From Caulobacter sp. BK020 (GTDB taxonomy: Bacteria; Pseudomonadota; Alphaproteobacteria; Caulobacterales; Caulobacteraceae), in contig NZ_SLZL01000003.1 in NCBI RefSeq assembly GCF_004342605.1, forward strand, positions 310,001 through 374,000: 64,000 nucleotides of DNA. Direction: 5' to 3'. The position numbers and the translations under genes are program-made. Numbering within the stretch: position 1 is the stretch's first letter; each line of letters opens with the position of its first letter. The notes under the pieces are model-generated. The model made no database searches. It had not been told where the DNA came from and saw nothing but the letters and a program-made list of their open reading frames with translations. Positions 18,462-27,645 of the stretch are shown here, piece by piece.

Positions 18462-20795
18462 TCACCGCCGCTTCCCGCGCCGCACGCCCTTGGGCAGGCC
18501 GCCGCGCGGCTTGACCGGCGTCCGGGCCCGCACGCCCAGTCGAGGCCTCGGCGCCTTGGGATCAGCGGGAAGGGCGTCGGTCAGCATCTCGAACAGCAGG
18601 CCGCCGGTCACCGGCGTGGCCTCGCGCAGCCGCACCTCGACCGCCAGGCCCAGCGGGAAGCGCTTGCCGGTGCGTTCGCCGACCAGGGCGTGCATGCGGT
18701 CGTCATGGACGAAATATTCCTCGCCCAGGGTCGAGACCGGGACCAGGCCGTCGGCCCCGGTCTCGTCCAGCTTCACGAACAGGCCGAAACGCGTCACCCC
18801 CGTGATCCGGCCGGTGAACGTCGCGCCCACCCGGTCGGCCAGGAAGGCGGCGATGTAGCGGTCGGTGGCGTCGCGTTCGGCGGCCATGGCCCGGCGCTCG
18901 GCGTGGGTGATGACCTCGGCGGTGTCCTTGATCTGGGCGATGTCCTGGTCGGTCAGGCCGTCGGTCCCCAGGTTCAGGGCGCGGATCAGGGCCCGGTGCA
19001 CGATCAGGTCGGCGTAGCGGCGGATCGGGCTGGTGAAGTGGGCGTAGCGGGCCAGGTTCAGGCCGAAGTGGCCCAGGTTGTCGCTGGAATAGTGGGCCTG
19101 CATCTGGGTGCGCAGGACCACCTCGTTGATGATCGCCGCGTGCGGGCTCTCGCGGGTGTCGTCCAGCAGCTTGTTGAACCGCGCCGTGGTCGGAGCCTCG
19201 CCCTTGGACCATTTCACCTCAAGCGTCTGCAGGAACTCGACCAGGCTCAGGACCTTTTCCTGGCTGGGCGTGTCGTGCACCCGGTAGATCAGCGGCAGCC
19301 GCTTGGCCTCCAGGGTCTCGGCCGCCGAGACGTTGGCCTGGATCATCATCTCCTCGATCAGCTTGTGGGCCTCAAGGCTGGCGCGGCGGGTGATCGACTG
19401 GATCTCGCCCTCGCGGATGACGATGCGGCGCTCGTCGCTTTCGATGGCCAGGGGCGAGCGCGCCTCGCGGCCCTTGCCCATCAGGCGGAAGGCGGCCCAC
19501 AGGGGCTTCAGGATCGGGTCCAGCAGCGGCCCGGCCTTGTCGGCGTCCTGGCCGTCGGGCGGGGCGACCCCGTCGATGGCGGCCTGGGCCTGCTCGTAGG
19601 ACAGCTTGGCGGCGCTGCGCATCAGGCCGCGCACGAACTTGTGGCTCTTCTTGCGGCCGGCGGCGTCGAACACCATCCGCACCGCCAGGGTCGCGCGGTT
19701 CTCGCCTTCGCGCAGCGAGCACAGGCCGTTGGACAGGGTCTCGGGCAGCATCGGCTCGACCCGGTCGGGGAAGTAGACGCTGTTGCCCTTTTCGCGGGCG
19801 TCGCGGTCCAGGGCTGAGCCGGGGCGCACATAGGCGGCGACGTCGGCGATGGCCACCCAGACCACCCAGCCGCCCACGTTGCCGGCGTCGGGATCGGGAT
19901 GGGCGTAGACCGCGTCGTCATGGTCTCGCGCGTCCACCGGGTCGATGGTCACGAACGGCAGGTCGCGCAGGTCGTCCCGGCCCTGCAGGGTCGGCGGCTG
20001 GGCCGCGCCGGCCTCCGCCTCGGCCTCTTCGGAGAAGCCGGTGGGGATGCCGTGGCTGTGGATGGCGATCAGCGAGGCGGCGCGCGGGTCGTCCTCGCTG
20101 CCCAGCACCTCCAGGATCTTGCCGAACTTGGGCCCGTAGCGGGCGCCGGCCCCGCTGACCTGGGCCAGGACCAGGTCGCCCTCCTTCAGGCCCTCGGCGG
20201 CCTGGTTGTCGATCAGCAGGCTTTCCTTGGACTTGCGGTCGACCGGCTCGACGCGGGTCTCGCGCCGGTGCTTGCGGATCACCCCCAGCAGCTTGTGGGC
20301 GCTCTGGCCCAGGCGCTTGATCAGCCGGGCCTCGGTCTCGCCGCTCTCCAGCTGTTCGAACCGCACCAGCAGGCGGTCGCCCAGGCCCGGCGCCCCGCCG
20401 GCCGCCTCGCCCTTGCCGGGGGCAAGACGCACCTGGGGCGTGTCCTCGGAATCCTTGGTCAGGCGGACGTAGAGGTCGCCGTCGGCGTCGCGCTCCACCA
20501 CGTCGACCACGCCGACCGGGGGCAGGGCCCCGGCCTGGGCGAAGCCGCGCCGACCGCGCTTGCCCAGGCTGCCGTCGGCCTCCATGGCCCGCAGCATCTC
20601 GCGCAGCGCCCGGCGGTCGGCCCCCTTCAGGCCGAAGTGGCGGGCGATGTCGGCCTTGCCGCTCTCGCCGGCGTCGCGCAGGAAGGCCAGCAGGGTCTCG
20701 CGATCCGGCAGGCCGGCGGGCGGCTTGGCCGCCCCCTTTGCTTTCGGCGAGGCGGCGGGGAACTTGGACGACTTGGGCGAGCGGGGTTTGGCCAT
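18462..20795 (-). CDS. rnr: ribonuclease R
   Basis: A processive 3'-5' exoribonuclease that degrades structured RNA. The 777 residues run from MAKPRSPKSS at 20795. In order: a basic N-terminal tail, a winged-helix region, cold-shock domains, the RNB catalytic core (FVTIDPVDARDHDDAVYA with the metal-binding Asp cluster, SVYFPDRVEPMLP), a C-terminal S1 domain (ATFTGRITGVTRFGLFVKLDETG), and a basic tail ending KGVRRGKRR. The frame stays open upstream of 20795 but that part overlaps the next gene antisense and is not used. Confidence 0.95.
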   Translation of the reverse strand: MAKPRSPKSSKFPAASPKAKGAAKPPAGLPDRETLLAFLRDAGESGKADIARHFGLKGADRRALREMLRAMEADGSLGKRGRRGFAQAGALPPVGVVDVVERDADGDLYVRLTKDSEDTPQVRLAPGKGEAAGGAPGLGDRLLVRFEQLESGETEARLIKRLGQSAHKLLGVIRKHRRETRVEPVDRKSKESLLIDNQAAEGLKEGDLVLAQVSGAGARYGPKFGKILEVLGSEDDPRAASLIAIHSHGIPTGFSEEAEAEAGAAQPPTLQGRDDLRDLPFVTIDPVDARDHDDAVYAHPDPDAGNVGGWVVWVAIADVAAYVRPGSALDRDAREKGNSVYFPDRVEPMLPETLSNGLCSLREGENRATLAVRMVFDAAGRKKSHKFVRGLMRSAAKLSYEQAQAAIDGVAPPDGQDADKAGPLLDPILKPLWAAFRLMGKGREARSPLAIESDERRIVIREGEIQSITRRASLEAHKLIEEMMIQANVSAAETLEAKRLPLIYRVHDTPSQEKVLSLVEFLQTLEVKWSKGEAPTTARFNKLLDDTRESPHAAIINEVVLRTQMQAHYSSDNLGHFGLNLARYAHFTSPIRRYADLIVHRALIRALNLGTDGLTDQDIAQIKDTAEVITHAERRAMAAERDATDRYIAAFLADRVGATFTGRITGVTRFGLFVKLDETGADGLVPVSTLGEEYFVHDDRMHALVGERTGKRFPLGLAVEVRLREATPVTGGLLFEMLTDALPADPKAPRPRLGVRARTPVKPRGGLPKGVRRGKRR

Positions 20796-20854
20796 GGTCT
20801 CCGGTCTAACGCGGTCCGGGGGCGGTTGGCCAAGGGAAAGCGTCCGGCGCGCCG

Positions 20855-22465
20855 CTAACTGCGGCTGAAGGTGCGTCCGAACATGTAGATTCGCGTCAGG
20901 TCGGCGCCCCAGGGCGCGCAGAGCACCGACTCGGTGCGGCCGTCGTCGTACTTGAGCACCAGGCTCAGCCCCTCCAGCCGATAGACCCCGCGCTGGCTGG
21001 CGCCGTCTTCGGACCGCGACTGCGACCCGGCGAACACGCCCGCCGTTCCGCCGCCGGCCGAGGTGCGCGACCCCTTGCCGTCGGAATAGCCCGAGCCGCT
21101 GGCCGTGAAGCCCGACGCCGCCGCCATCGAGCCCGAGCCCGACTGCTTGTAGCCGATCACCTCGAAGCGGCCGTCGTCGGAGAACCTGTAGGCGGTGGAG
21201 CTGTAGGTCCCGCCCAGGGCCAGGCTGCCGTGGAAGGCCTGGGCGCTGTAGGTGGCGTTCAGGCGCTGGTTGGGCTTCCAGGCCCCGGTCAGGTGGCCGG
21301 GCTGGTCGGACCAGTCGCCCTCGGGACGGCCGAAATCGTCCTGGCGAAGGATCTGGAAGCCGGCGCCCTTCGCCCGCCAGCGGGCCCAGAGCTGGGGCTC
21401 CAGCTTGCGCGACTTGGCGATGTCGAGGTCGCTTGGCGCCACCGCATGCCCCAGATAGGCCGTGCCGTCCTTGAGCAGCAGGAAGACGTCCTCGCGGAAC
21501 TCGTAGCCGTTGGCGCCCGTCTCGCCATGGCCGTTGTGCAGCAGGCCCTGGACCTGGGCGGGAGACAGGCCCGCGCCCGGAGCAGCGGTGATTTGCGACG
21601 GCTTGACGTCCAGCCGGTAGAGGCCGGGTTCCGACGGCAAGGGCGAAGGCTTCAAGCCGGCGCCGTCGACGATCCGGGTTTCCTTCAGGAAGACCATGCC
21701 GCTGGGAAGTTCCTGCATCCGGCCTTCGACCGTGATCGTCCGTCCCGTGAAGGGAGTCAGTTCCCGGTCCGAAAGGTCGACGGCCACGGGCAGCTTGGAG
21801 CGGAAGGTCCCGTCGTTGGTCTCCAGGAAAAAGGTGTCGCCGCGCGCCATCACCCGGCCCTGGATGTAGAGGCGGCCAGCCTGCTCCAGCATCCGGTTCG
21901 CGCGGTCGTAGTCCCGCGTCGGTCCCCACCAGGAAGCGACCAGGGCCTTCAACTGGGCCGGCGTGTAGTAGACGCCCGCCGGGGCCGCCGAGGCCGCCGG
22001 GGCCTGGGGTGCGGGCGCGGCGGCGAAGGCAGGCGATCCGCCGGCCGGCAGGCCTTCATAAAGCGCGGGATAGGCCGTACGCGTGACGAAGGGGCCCTCC
22101 TTCAGCCAGCCGGCGATCTGCGGGCAGGTGGTCTGGGGCGGCCCCATCTGCTTGAGCTTGCCGACGGCGGCGGTCGCCACCCGGGCCATGCCGTCCCGCA
22201 GGCGCGCCAGCTTTTCAGGACCAAGGGCCTGCGAGACCTGGGGAACCAGGGCGTCCTGGCGCCAGGCGGTCCATTTCGGCCGCAGGCCGGCGGCGGCGTT
22301 CGGCGCGGCCGCTTCGCAATAGCCGATCATCGCCTCGACGGACATGTCCAGCCCGATCACCGACGCCGCCGCCTCCAGCCGTTCGTCCTCGGATCGGGCC
22401 AGGGCGGGCGCGGCCAGGGCGCAGGCGACGAGCAGCGACGGGGCGAGGCGGATCCAGGACGTCAT
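20855..22465 (-). CDS. hypothetical exported protein, ~536 aa
   Basis: I do not recognise a named function. The product starts with a Sec signal (MTSWIRLAPSLLVACALAAPALA). The first ~170 residues are Ala-rich and predicted helical, with scattered Cys. An Ala/Pro linker follows. The C-terminal ~150 residues are rich in Gly, Ser and Tyr and end in a beta-barrel-like pattern: HLTGAWKP, GTYSSTAYRFSDDGRFEV, RGVYRLEGLSLVLKYDDGR and DLTRIYMFGRTFSRS. That last block resembles lipocalin-like domains found in other exported alphaproteobacterial proteins. The start at 22465 was chosen because the signal peptide begins there. Confidence 0.7.
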   Translation of the reverse strand: MTSWIRLAPSLLVACALAAPALARSEDERLEAAASVIGLDMSVEAMIGYCEAAAPNAAAGLRPKWTAWRQDALVPQVSQALGPEKLARLRDGMARVATAAVGKLKQMGPPQTTCPQIAGWLKEGPFVTRTAYPALYEGLPAGGSPAFAAAPAPQAPAASAAPAGVYYTPAQLKALVASWWGPTRDYDRANRMLEQAGRLYIQGRVMARGDTFFLETNDGTFRSKLPVAVDLSDRELTPFTGRTITVEGRMQELPSGMVFLKETRIVDGAGLKPSPLPSEPGLYRLDVKPSQITAAPGAGLSPAQVQGLLHNGHGETGANGYEFREDVFLLLKDGTAYLGHAVAPSDLDIAKSRKLEPQLWARWRAKGAGFQILRQDDFGRPEGDWSDQPGHLTGAWKPNQRLNATYSAQAFHGSLALGGTYSSTAYRFSDDGRFEVIGYKQSGSGSMAAASGFTASGSGYSDGKGSRTSAGGGTAGVFAGSQSRSEDGASQRGVYRLEGLSLVLKYDDGRTESVLCAPWGADLTRIYMFGRTFSRS

Positions 22466-22555
22466 GCGGACCTTCAAGCGAAAGGATCGGAGCATCACGG
22501 TTGTGATGGTCCTCCTTGACACGCCTGTGACGAGTCTGCGCGCTAGGGAAGACCC

Positions 22556-22673
22556 TAGAGCCTTTTTAGACGCCTCACATGGAATCATTTGAGGCGTCTA
22601 AAAAGGCTCTAAATCAAACATTTAGAGCGCGTTAGTCGGCGAAACCGCTCACACTTTCGCCTAACGCGCTCTA
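22556..22673. repeat. two consecutive long hairpins
   Basis: Hairpin 1: 22556-22577 and 22590-22611 are a perfect 22-bp inverted repeat (arm begins TAGAGCCTTTTTAGACGCC) with a 12-base loop. Hairpin 2: TAGAGCGCGTTAG (22623-22635) and CTAACGCGCTCTA (22661-22673), extended inward by GGCGAAA/TTTCGC. Hairpin 2 includes the stop codon of the HxlR gene, so both would form in its 3' UTR. Neither has a classic T-run right after the stem, though arm 1 contains TTTTT. Confidence 0.85.
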
Positions 22674-23138
22674 GGGATGGATTTCCGATCCTTCCGTCGC
22701 CGGCTTCGCGCCCTCCATGCTGACCTTGATCGGCCGGCTGCCCAGCCTGGCGCCGGACACCGCGTCGACGCCGACGGGCTCGATCTCCTGGCCCGTCGTC
22801 TCGTCGATGAATCGCGCGAACTGGCCGTCGCAGTTGCGCTGGGCCCAGGCCCCGAACAACAGCAGGACCGGCAGGAAATCCTGGCCGGCCGGCGTCAGGA
22901 CATAGTCTTCCCGCGGCGGGCGTTCGGAATAGAGGCGTTTTTCCAGCAGGCCGCCGTCGGTCAAGGCGGCCAGCCGCTTGGTCAGCATGGTGGGCGCGAT
23001 GCCGAGATTCTTCCGGAACTGGTCGAAGCGCGTGACCCCCACATGCGCCTCGCGCAGGATCAGCATGGTCCAGGTGTCGCCCAAGGTGCTGACGCCACGG
23101 ACGATCGGACAATGCTGCGCAACTCCATTTTTCGACAT
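22671..23138 (-). CDS. HxlR-family transcriptional regulator
   Basis: A 155-residue winged-helix regulator. The N-terminal QHCPIVRGVSTLGDTWTMLILREA is the HxlR signature, including the redox-relevant Cys near position 10; FDQFRKNLGIAPTMLTKRLAALTDGGLLEKR is the recognition helix region and wing (RPPREDYVLTPAG). HxlR proteins often sense aldehydes, quinones or thiol stress through that Cys and control a divergent oxidoreductase gene. Here a short-chain dehydrogenase gene is divergent, 83 bp away, which fits. Confidence 0.9.
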   Translation of the reverse strand: MSKNGVAQHCPIVRGVSTLGDTWTMLILREAHVGVTRFDQFRKNLGIAPTMLTKRLAALTDGGLLEKRLYSERPPREDYVLTPAGQDFLPVLLLFGAWAQRNCDGQFARFIDETTGQEIEPVGVDAVSGARLGSRPIKVSMEGAKPATEGSEIHP

Positions 23139-23221
23139 GGTACCATTTCGATAGTGACTAACTACTAAAATGATAGTATCTCGCTTGCCGTCGGCGATCC
23201 AGTCCGATGTGAAGGTGAGAC
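23139..23221. promoter_or_regulatory. divergent promoter region, HxlR / SDR
   Basis: This 83-bp region is clearly more AT-rich than its surroundings and has GATAGT repeated directly (about 23152 and 23171), with ACTACTA and TAGTGACTA forming an imperfect inverted repeat between them. That is the expected place for an HxlR operator overlapping both promoters. The exact operator is my inference. Confidence 0.4.
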
Positions 23222-24034
23222 ATGACTAGGAAAGACAGCAGCGTCGCGCTCGTCACGGGCGCGTCCTCCGGTATCGGCCTGGTGGTGGCCCTGTCGCTGG
23301 CCAAGGCCGGATATCGGGTGTTCGGGACCAGCCGGAAACCCGCGCCCGACGGTCCGGACGTGACGATGCTGGTGTGCGACGTGACCAGCCAGGCCTCGGT
23401 GGACCAGGCTGTCGAGACGATCCTCGCCCAGGCCGGGCGCATCGACCTGGTGGTCAACAACGCCGGCGTCGGTTTGCTGGGCGGGGCCGAAGAGTCGTCG
23501 ATCGCCCAGGCTCAGCGCCTGTTCGACGTGAACGTGTTCGGCGTGGCCAGGGTCGTCAACGCCGTCCTGCCGATCATGCGCCGCCAGAAGAGCGGCCGGA
23601 TCGTCAATATGAGTTCGATCCTGGGCATGATCCCGTCGCCCTTCAACGCCTTCTACGCGTCGACCAAGCATGCGATCGAAGGCTATTCGGAGTCCCTGGA
23701 TCACGAGGTGCGCGAGTTCGGCGTTCGGGTGGTGCTGGTGCAGCCCGGCGTCACCCGCACGGCGTTCGAGGAAAACCTGACCCGGGCCGATCAGCCGATC
23801 GCGGTCTACGACACCGCGCGCGCCCGTAGCGAGACGCTGATGCGCCAGTGGGTGGAGGCGGGCGACCCGCCGCAGGTGGTTGCGGATGCGGTGGTGAAGG
23901 CGGCCAGCGCCGCGACGCCGAAGCTGCGATACCCGGCGGGCAAGCAGTCCAATCAGCTGAGCGTGCTACGGCGCGTCGTCCCGTCCTCGGCGTTCGATAA
24001 GGCCGTTCGCAAATTCAACGGGTTTGCGGCCTAA
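23222..24034 (+). CDS. short-chain dehydrogenase/reductase
   Basis: A 270-residue NAD(P)-dependent oxidoreductase of the classical SDR type: cofactor motif TGASSGIG near residue 14, structural motif NNAGVGLLGG, catalytic Ser in VNMSSILGM, and YASTKHA (Tyr and Lys of the YxxxK motif). The substrate is unknown. It is divergent from the HxlR regulator and probably under its control. Its stop overlaps the convergent gene's stop by a few bases. Confidence 0.9.
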   Translation: MTRKDSSVALVTGASSGIGLVVALSLAKAGYRVFGTSRKPAPDGPDVTMLVCDVTSQASVDQAVETILAQAGRIDLVVNNAGVGLLGGAEESSIAQAQRLFDVNVFGVARVVNAVLPIMRRQKSGRIVNMSSILGMIPSPFNAFYASTKHAIEGYSESLDHEVREFGVRVVLVQPGVTRTAFEENLTRADQPIAVYDTARARSETLMRQWVEAGDPPQVVADAVVKAASAATPKLRYPAGKQSNQLSVLRRVVPSSAFDKAVRKFNGFAA

Positions 24035-24402
24035 TACAGGTCCTCGATCCGCTGCGGCGTAGCCTGGTCGGGCGGCGGGGCTTCCGGCTTCTTCTCGACC
24101 GGCGGCGGCGCGGCGGGCGGGGTCTCGACCACCGGGGCGGCGACCACCGGCGTGTCATCGACCTCCTCGACGGGCTTGGGCTTGGGCGCCTCGACGGGCG
24201 GCGGCGGGGCGACCTCGGCGACCGCCGGCGTGGCCTCCCGCACGGGCACGCCCGAGACCTCGGCCAAGGGCGCGGTCGAGGCCGCCTCGCGGTCGGTCTT
24301 CAGCAGGGCGTTCTTGAGGCCGAACGCGAAGCCGCCGACGCTGATGGCCGACAGGATCACGACCACGACAGGCAGCGGCAGGGGGCGTTCGAGCGACGTC
24401 AT
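24031..24402 (-). CDS. hypothetical Pro-rich single-span membrane protein
   Basis: A 123-residue protein with one N-terminal hydrophobic segment (VVVVILSAISVGGFAFGL, about residues 12-30) and a long Pro/Ala/Glu/Val-rich tail (VEAPKPKPVEEVDD, PPAAPPPVEKKPEAPP). The layout resembles the N-terminal part of TonB-like proteins, spanning the periplasm, but no C-terminal TonB domain is present. It follows the topA gene direction-wise on the minus strand, 31 bases downstream. The function is unknown. Confidence 0.6.
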   Translation of the reverse strand: MTSLERPLPLPVVVVILSAISVGGFAFGLKNALLKTDREAASTAPLAEVSGVPVREATPAVAEVAPPPPVEAPKPKPVEEVDDTPVVAAPVVETPPAAPPPVEKKPEAPPPDQATPQRIEDLY

Positions 24403-24433
24403 GCGGTCAGCTTAATCCCACCGCCGAGGCGCG

Positions 24434-27112
24434 TCACGCCTCGGCTTTGGCCTTTGTCGCGGCGGGCTTCTTGGCCGCTGGTTTCTTGGCCGCGGCCTTC
24501 TTGGCTGGAGCCTTCTTCGCGGGAGCGGCGCCATCCGTCGCCGTCTCGGCCTTGGCCTTGGCGGGCGCCTTCTTGGCCGGGGCCTTCCTCGCCGGTTTCT
24601 TGCCGCCGCCGCCCTTGGCGACCCGTTCGGCGATCAGGGCCACGGCCTCGTCCAGGGTCAAGGCCGCCGGGTCGGCGCCCTTGGGGACGTTGGCGTTGGT
24701 GTCGCCGTGCTTGATGTAGGGGCCAAAGCGGCCCGACAGCACGCGGATCGGCTTGCCGTCCTCGGGGTGGTTGCCCAGTTCGGCGAGGGCCGCGGCCTGG
24801 CCGCGCTGCGGACGCCCGCCGCCGGCCCGCTTGTCGGCCAGCAGGGCCACCGCGCGGTTCAGGCCGATGTCGAAGACGTCCTCGGGGTTTTCCAGGTTGG
24901 CGTAGGCGCCGTCGTGCAGCACGAACGGCCCGAAACGTCCCAGGCCGGCGGTGATGACCTTGCCGTCGTCCGGGTGGGCGCCGACCTCGCGGGGCAGGGA
25001 CAGCAGGCGCAGGGCCTTTTCCAGGTCGACCGCCGCCGCCGTCCAGCCCTTGGGCAGGCTGGAGCGCTTGGGCTTGTCGCCGCTGCCCTCCGCCGCCAGT
25101 TCCTCGACATAGGGGCCGAAGCGGCCGTTCTTCAGCCACACCGCGCGGCCGGTCGCCGGATTGATCCCCAGCTCCTTGTCGGCGGCCTCGGCCTCGCCGT
25201 CGCCCTCGCTGGTGGCCAGCTGGCGGGTGTAGCGGCATTCGGGATAGTTGCTGCAGCCGATGAAGGCCCCGAACTTGCCGGTCTTCAGCGACAGCCGCCC
25301 GGTGCCGCAGGTCGGGCAGGCGCGCGGATCGGAGCCGTCGCCCTTGTCCGGGAAGATGTGCGGACCCAGGGCCTCGTTCAGGGCGTCCAGGACGTTGGTG
25401 GTGCGCAGCTCGGCGATCTCGCCGACGGCGGCGTGGAAGTCGCGCCAGAAGTCGCGCAGGAACTGCTTCCAGTCCAGCTTGCCGTCCGACACCAGGTCCA
25501 GCTGCTCTTCCAGGGCGGCGGTGAAGTCGTACTCGACGTAGCGGCGGAAGAACTGCTCCAGGAAGGCGGTGACCAGCCGGCCCTTGTCCTCGGGGATGAA
25601 GCGCTGCTTCTCCATGCGGACATAGGCGCGGTCGCGCAGCACGGTCAGGACCGAGGCGTAGGTCGAGGGGCGGCCGATGCCCAGCTCTTCCATCTTCTTG
25701 ACCAGGCTGGCTTCCGAATAGCGCGGGGGCGGCTCGGTGAAGTGCTGGTCGGCGCGGGCGTCCAGAACCTTGGCCGCCGCGCCCTCCTCGATCATCGGCA
25801 GGCGGGCGCTGTCCTCGTCGCCCTCGTCGTCGCGGCCTTCCTCGTAGACGGCCAGATAGCCGGGGAACAGCACGACCTGACCCGTGGCGCGCAAGCCGGT
25901 CTGGCCGTCGGCGCTCTCCAGGTCGACCGTAGTGCGCTCGATGCGGGCGCTTTCCATCTGCGAGGCGATCATCCGCTTCCAGATCAGCTCGTACAGGCGG
26001 CCCAGGTCGGGCTCCAGTCGCAGCGAGCCCGGATTGCGGCGCAGGCTGGTGGGACGGATGGCCTCGTGGGCCTCCTGGGCGTTCTTGGCCTTGGCCTTGT
26101 AGTAGCGCGGCGTCTCGGGGACGTAGGTCTCGCCATAGACGTTGCCGATCACGCTGCGCGCCTCGGCGATGCCTTCCGGCTCGACCGACACGCCGTCGGT
26201 TCGCATGTAGGTGATCAGGCCGACGGTCTCGCCGCCGATGTCGACGCCTTCGTACAGCTTCTGGGCGGCCTGCATGGTGCGCTGGGCCGAGAAGCCCAGC
26301 TTGCGGGCGGCTTCCTGCTGCAGGGTCGAGGTGGTGAAGGGCGGGGCGGGCGAGCGCTTGCCGGGCTTCTTCTCGACCGCGGCGACCTTGAACACCGCCT
26401 TCTGCACCGCGGCCCGGGCGGCGAGGGCCGAGGTCTCGTTGTTGAGGTCGAACTTGGTGAGCTTCTTGCCCTCGTGCTTGACCAGGCGGGCCAGGAACGG
26501 CTCGGCGCCGGCCGTGACGTCGGCCTCGACGGTCCAGTATTCCTGGGTCTTGAAGCGCTCGATCTCCAGCTCGCGGTCGACGATCAGCCGCAGGCAGACC
26601 GACTGCACGCGGCCGGCCGAGCGCGAACCCGGCAGCTTGCGCCACAGCACCGGCGAGAGGGTGAAGCCGACCAGGTAGTCCAGGGCGCGGCGGGCCAGAT
26701 AGGCCTCGACCAGCTCCATGTCGATGTCGCGCGGATTGGCCATGGCCTCCAGCACGCTCGACTTGGTGATGGCGTTGAAGGTGACGCGCTGGACGGCCTT
26801 GTCCTTGATCGCCTTCTTCTTCTGCAGCACCTCCAGCACGTGCCAGCTGATGGCCTCTCCCTCGCGATCGGGGTCGGTGGCCAGGATCAGACGGTCGGCG
26901 CCCTTCAGGGCGTCGACGATGTCGGACACCCGCTTGGTGGCCTTGCCGTCGACTTCCCAGCTCATGGCGAAGTCGTTGTCCGGCTCGACCGACCCATCCT
27001 TGGACGGCAGGTCGCGGATGTGACCGTACGAGGCCAGAACCTTGTAGTCGGACCCGAGATACTTGTTGATGGTCTTGGCCTTGGCCGGGCTCTCGACGAC
27101 GACGACGTTCAT
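24434..27112 (-). CDS. topA: DNA topoisomerase I
   Basis: A type IA topoisomerase that relaxes negative supercoils. The 892 residues start with the Toprim domain (VVVESPAKAKTINKYLG; acidic triad in ATDPDREGEAISWH). The active-site Tyr lies in GLITYMRTDG. After the core, one clear Cys4 zinc finger (CPTCGTGRLSLKTGKF then CSNYPEC) is followed by topoisomerase C-terminal repeats with GRFGPYV/GRFGPFV motifs, and a Lys/Ala/Pro-rich DNA-binding tail (KKAPAKKAAAKKPA-like repeats) of about 55 residues. All key residues are intact. Confidence 0.97.
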   Translation of the reverse strand: MNVVVVESPAKAKTINKYLGSDYKVLASYGHIRDLPSKDGSVEPDNDFAMSWEVDGKATKRVSDIVDALKGADRLILATDPDREGEAISWHVLEVLQKKKAIKDKAVQRVTFNAITKSSVLEAMANPRDIDMELVEAYLARRALDYLVGFTLSPVLWRKLPGSRSAGRVQSVCLRLIVDRELEIERFKTQEYWTVEADVTAGAEPFLARLVKHEGKKLTKFDLNNETSALAARAAVQKAVFKVAAVEKKPGKRSPAPPFTTSTLQQEAARKLGFSAQRTMQAAQKLYEGVDIGGETVGLITYMRTDGVSVEPEGIAEARSVIGNVYGETYVPETPRYYKAKAKNAQEAHEAIRPTSLRRNPGSLRLEPDLGRLYELIWKRMIASQMESARIERTTVDLESADGQTGLRATGQVVLFPGYLAVYEEGRDDEGDEDSARLPMIEEGAAAKVLDARADQHFTEPPPRYSEASLVKKMEELGIGRPSTYASVLTVLRDRAYVRMEKQRFIPEDKGRLVTAFLEQFFRRYVEYDFTAALEEQLDLVSDGKLDWKQFLRDFWRDFHAAVGEIAELRTTNVLDALNEALGPHIFPDKGDGSDPRACPTCGTGRLSLKTGKFGAFIGCSNYPECRYTRQLATSEGDGEAEAADKELGINPATGRAVWLKNGRFGPYVEELAAEGSGDKPKRSSLPKGWTAAAVDLEKALRLLSLPREVGAHPDDGKVITAGLGRFGPFVLHDGAYANLENPEDVFDIGLNRAVALLADKRAGGGRPQRGQAAALAELGNHPEDGKPIRVLSGRFGPYIKHGDTNANVPKGADPAALTLDEAVALIAERVAKGGGGKKPARKAPAKKAPAKAKAETATDGAAPAKKAPAKKAAAKKPAAKKPAATKAKAEA

Positions 27113-27282
27113 TAGGACCTTGATGCCTGGGAATCGGGTTCGTCCCCCAGGCGAACCCCAAGGGGAGCGCTAAGGCGGCGAGGGCCGGAAAGTGGGGGCG
27201 TCCCCCGGGGTCTGTCAACGGCGGCCGTGGCGGACGGCGCATTTGGCCGGCGGCTCTCTCTATAGAGAGAGGATTTTTGGCC

Positions 27283-27645
27283 CTACGCCGCTTGGCCGCC
27301 GATCAACCGGCGCATGGTCTCCGGGGCCCGGGCGATGGCGGTCAGCAAAGCCCGGGCGGGAGCGTCAGGATAGCTGCGTTCCTGCTCCCAGTCGCGGACC
27401 GTGGCCAGCGGCAGGCGGAAGGCCTCGGCGAACTGCACTTGGGTCATATCGAGCCGACGCCGGATATCCTTGACGGCGTTCACGTGCTTGGCTCGCGCCA
27501 ACTGCTCCGCCGTCAGGGGAGGATTGTCCGGATCGGAAAGGGCGTTAGCCACAATCTCCTCTTCGGTCATCGCCCTCAGGCGCGCCCTGTCGGTCTCGCA
27601 GACGGGAAATTTAGGATTCGCCGCGGAAATAGTAACTCTCTTCAC
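27283..27645 (-). CDS. XRE-type antitoxin of a BrnT toxin
   Basis: A helix-turn-helix protein encoded just after, and overlapping, the BrnT-like toxin gene. The HTH lies in KDIRRRLDMTQVQFAEAFRL followed by PLATVRDWEQERSYPDAPA; upstream is MTEEEIVANALSDPDNPPLT, a region common in this antitoxin family. I chose the GTG at 27645 (VKRVTISAANPKF), giving 120 aa and a 35-bp overlap with the toxin gene; an ATG at 27693 with a better ribosome-binding site is an alternative, with an 83-bp overlap. It probably neutralises the toxin and represses the pair's promoter. Confidence 0.75.
   Translation of the reverse strand: MKRVTISAANPKFPVCETDRARLRAMTEEEIVANALSDPDNPPLTAEQLARAKHVNAVKDIRRRLDMTQVQFAEAFRLPLATVRDWEQERSYPDAPARALLTAIARAPETMRRLIGGQAA

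Noticed and set aside
20796..21929. N-terminal extension of the RNase R frame by 378 codons
   Set aside because: The extension is in a different frame on the same strand as the 536-aa hypothetical gene, has low-complexity Arg/Pro/Gly composition, and the RNase R start at 20795 fits the family.
24707..27115. An 802-codon plus-strand frame inside topA
   Set aside because: Antisense shadow of topA, whose domains and active-site Tyr are clear.
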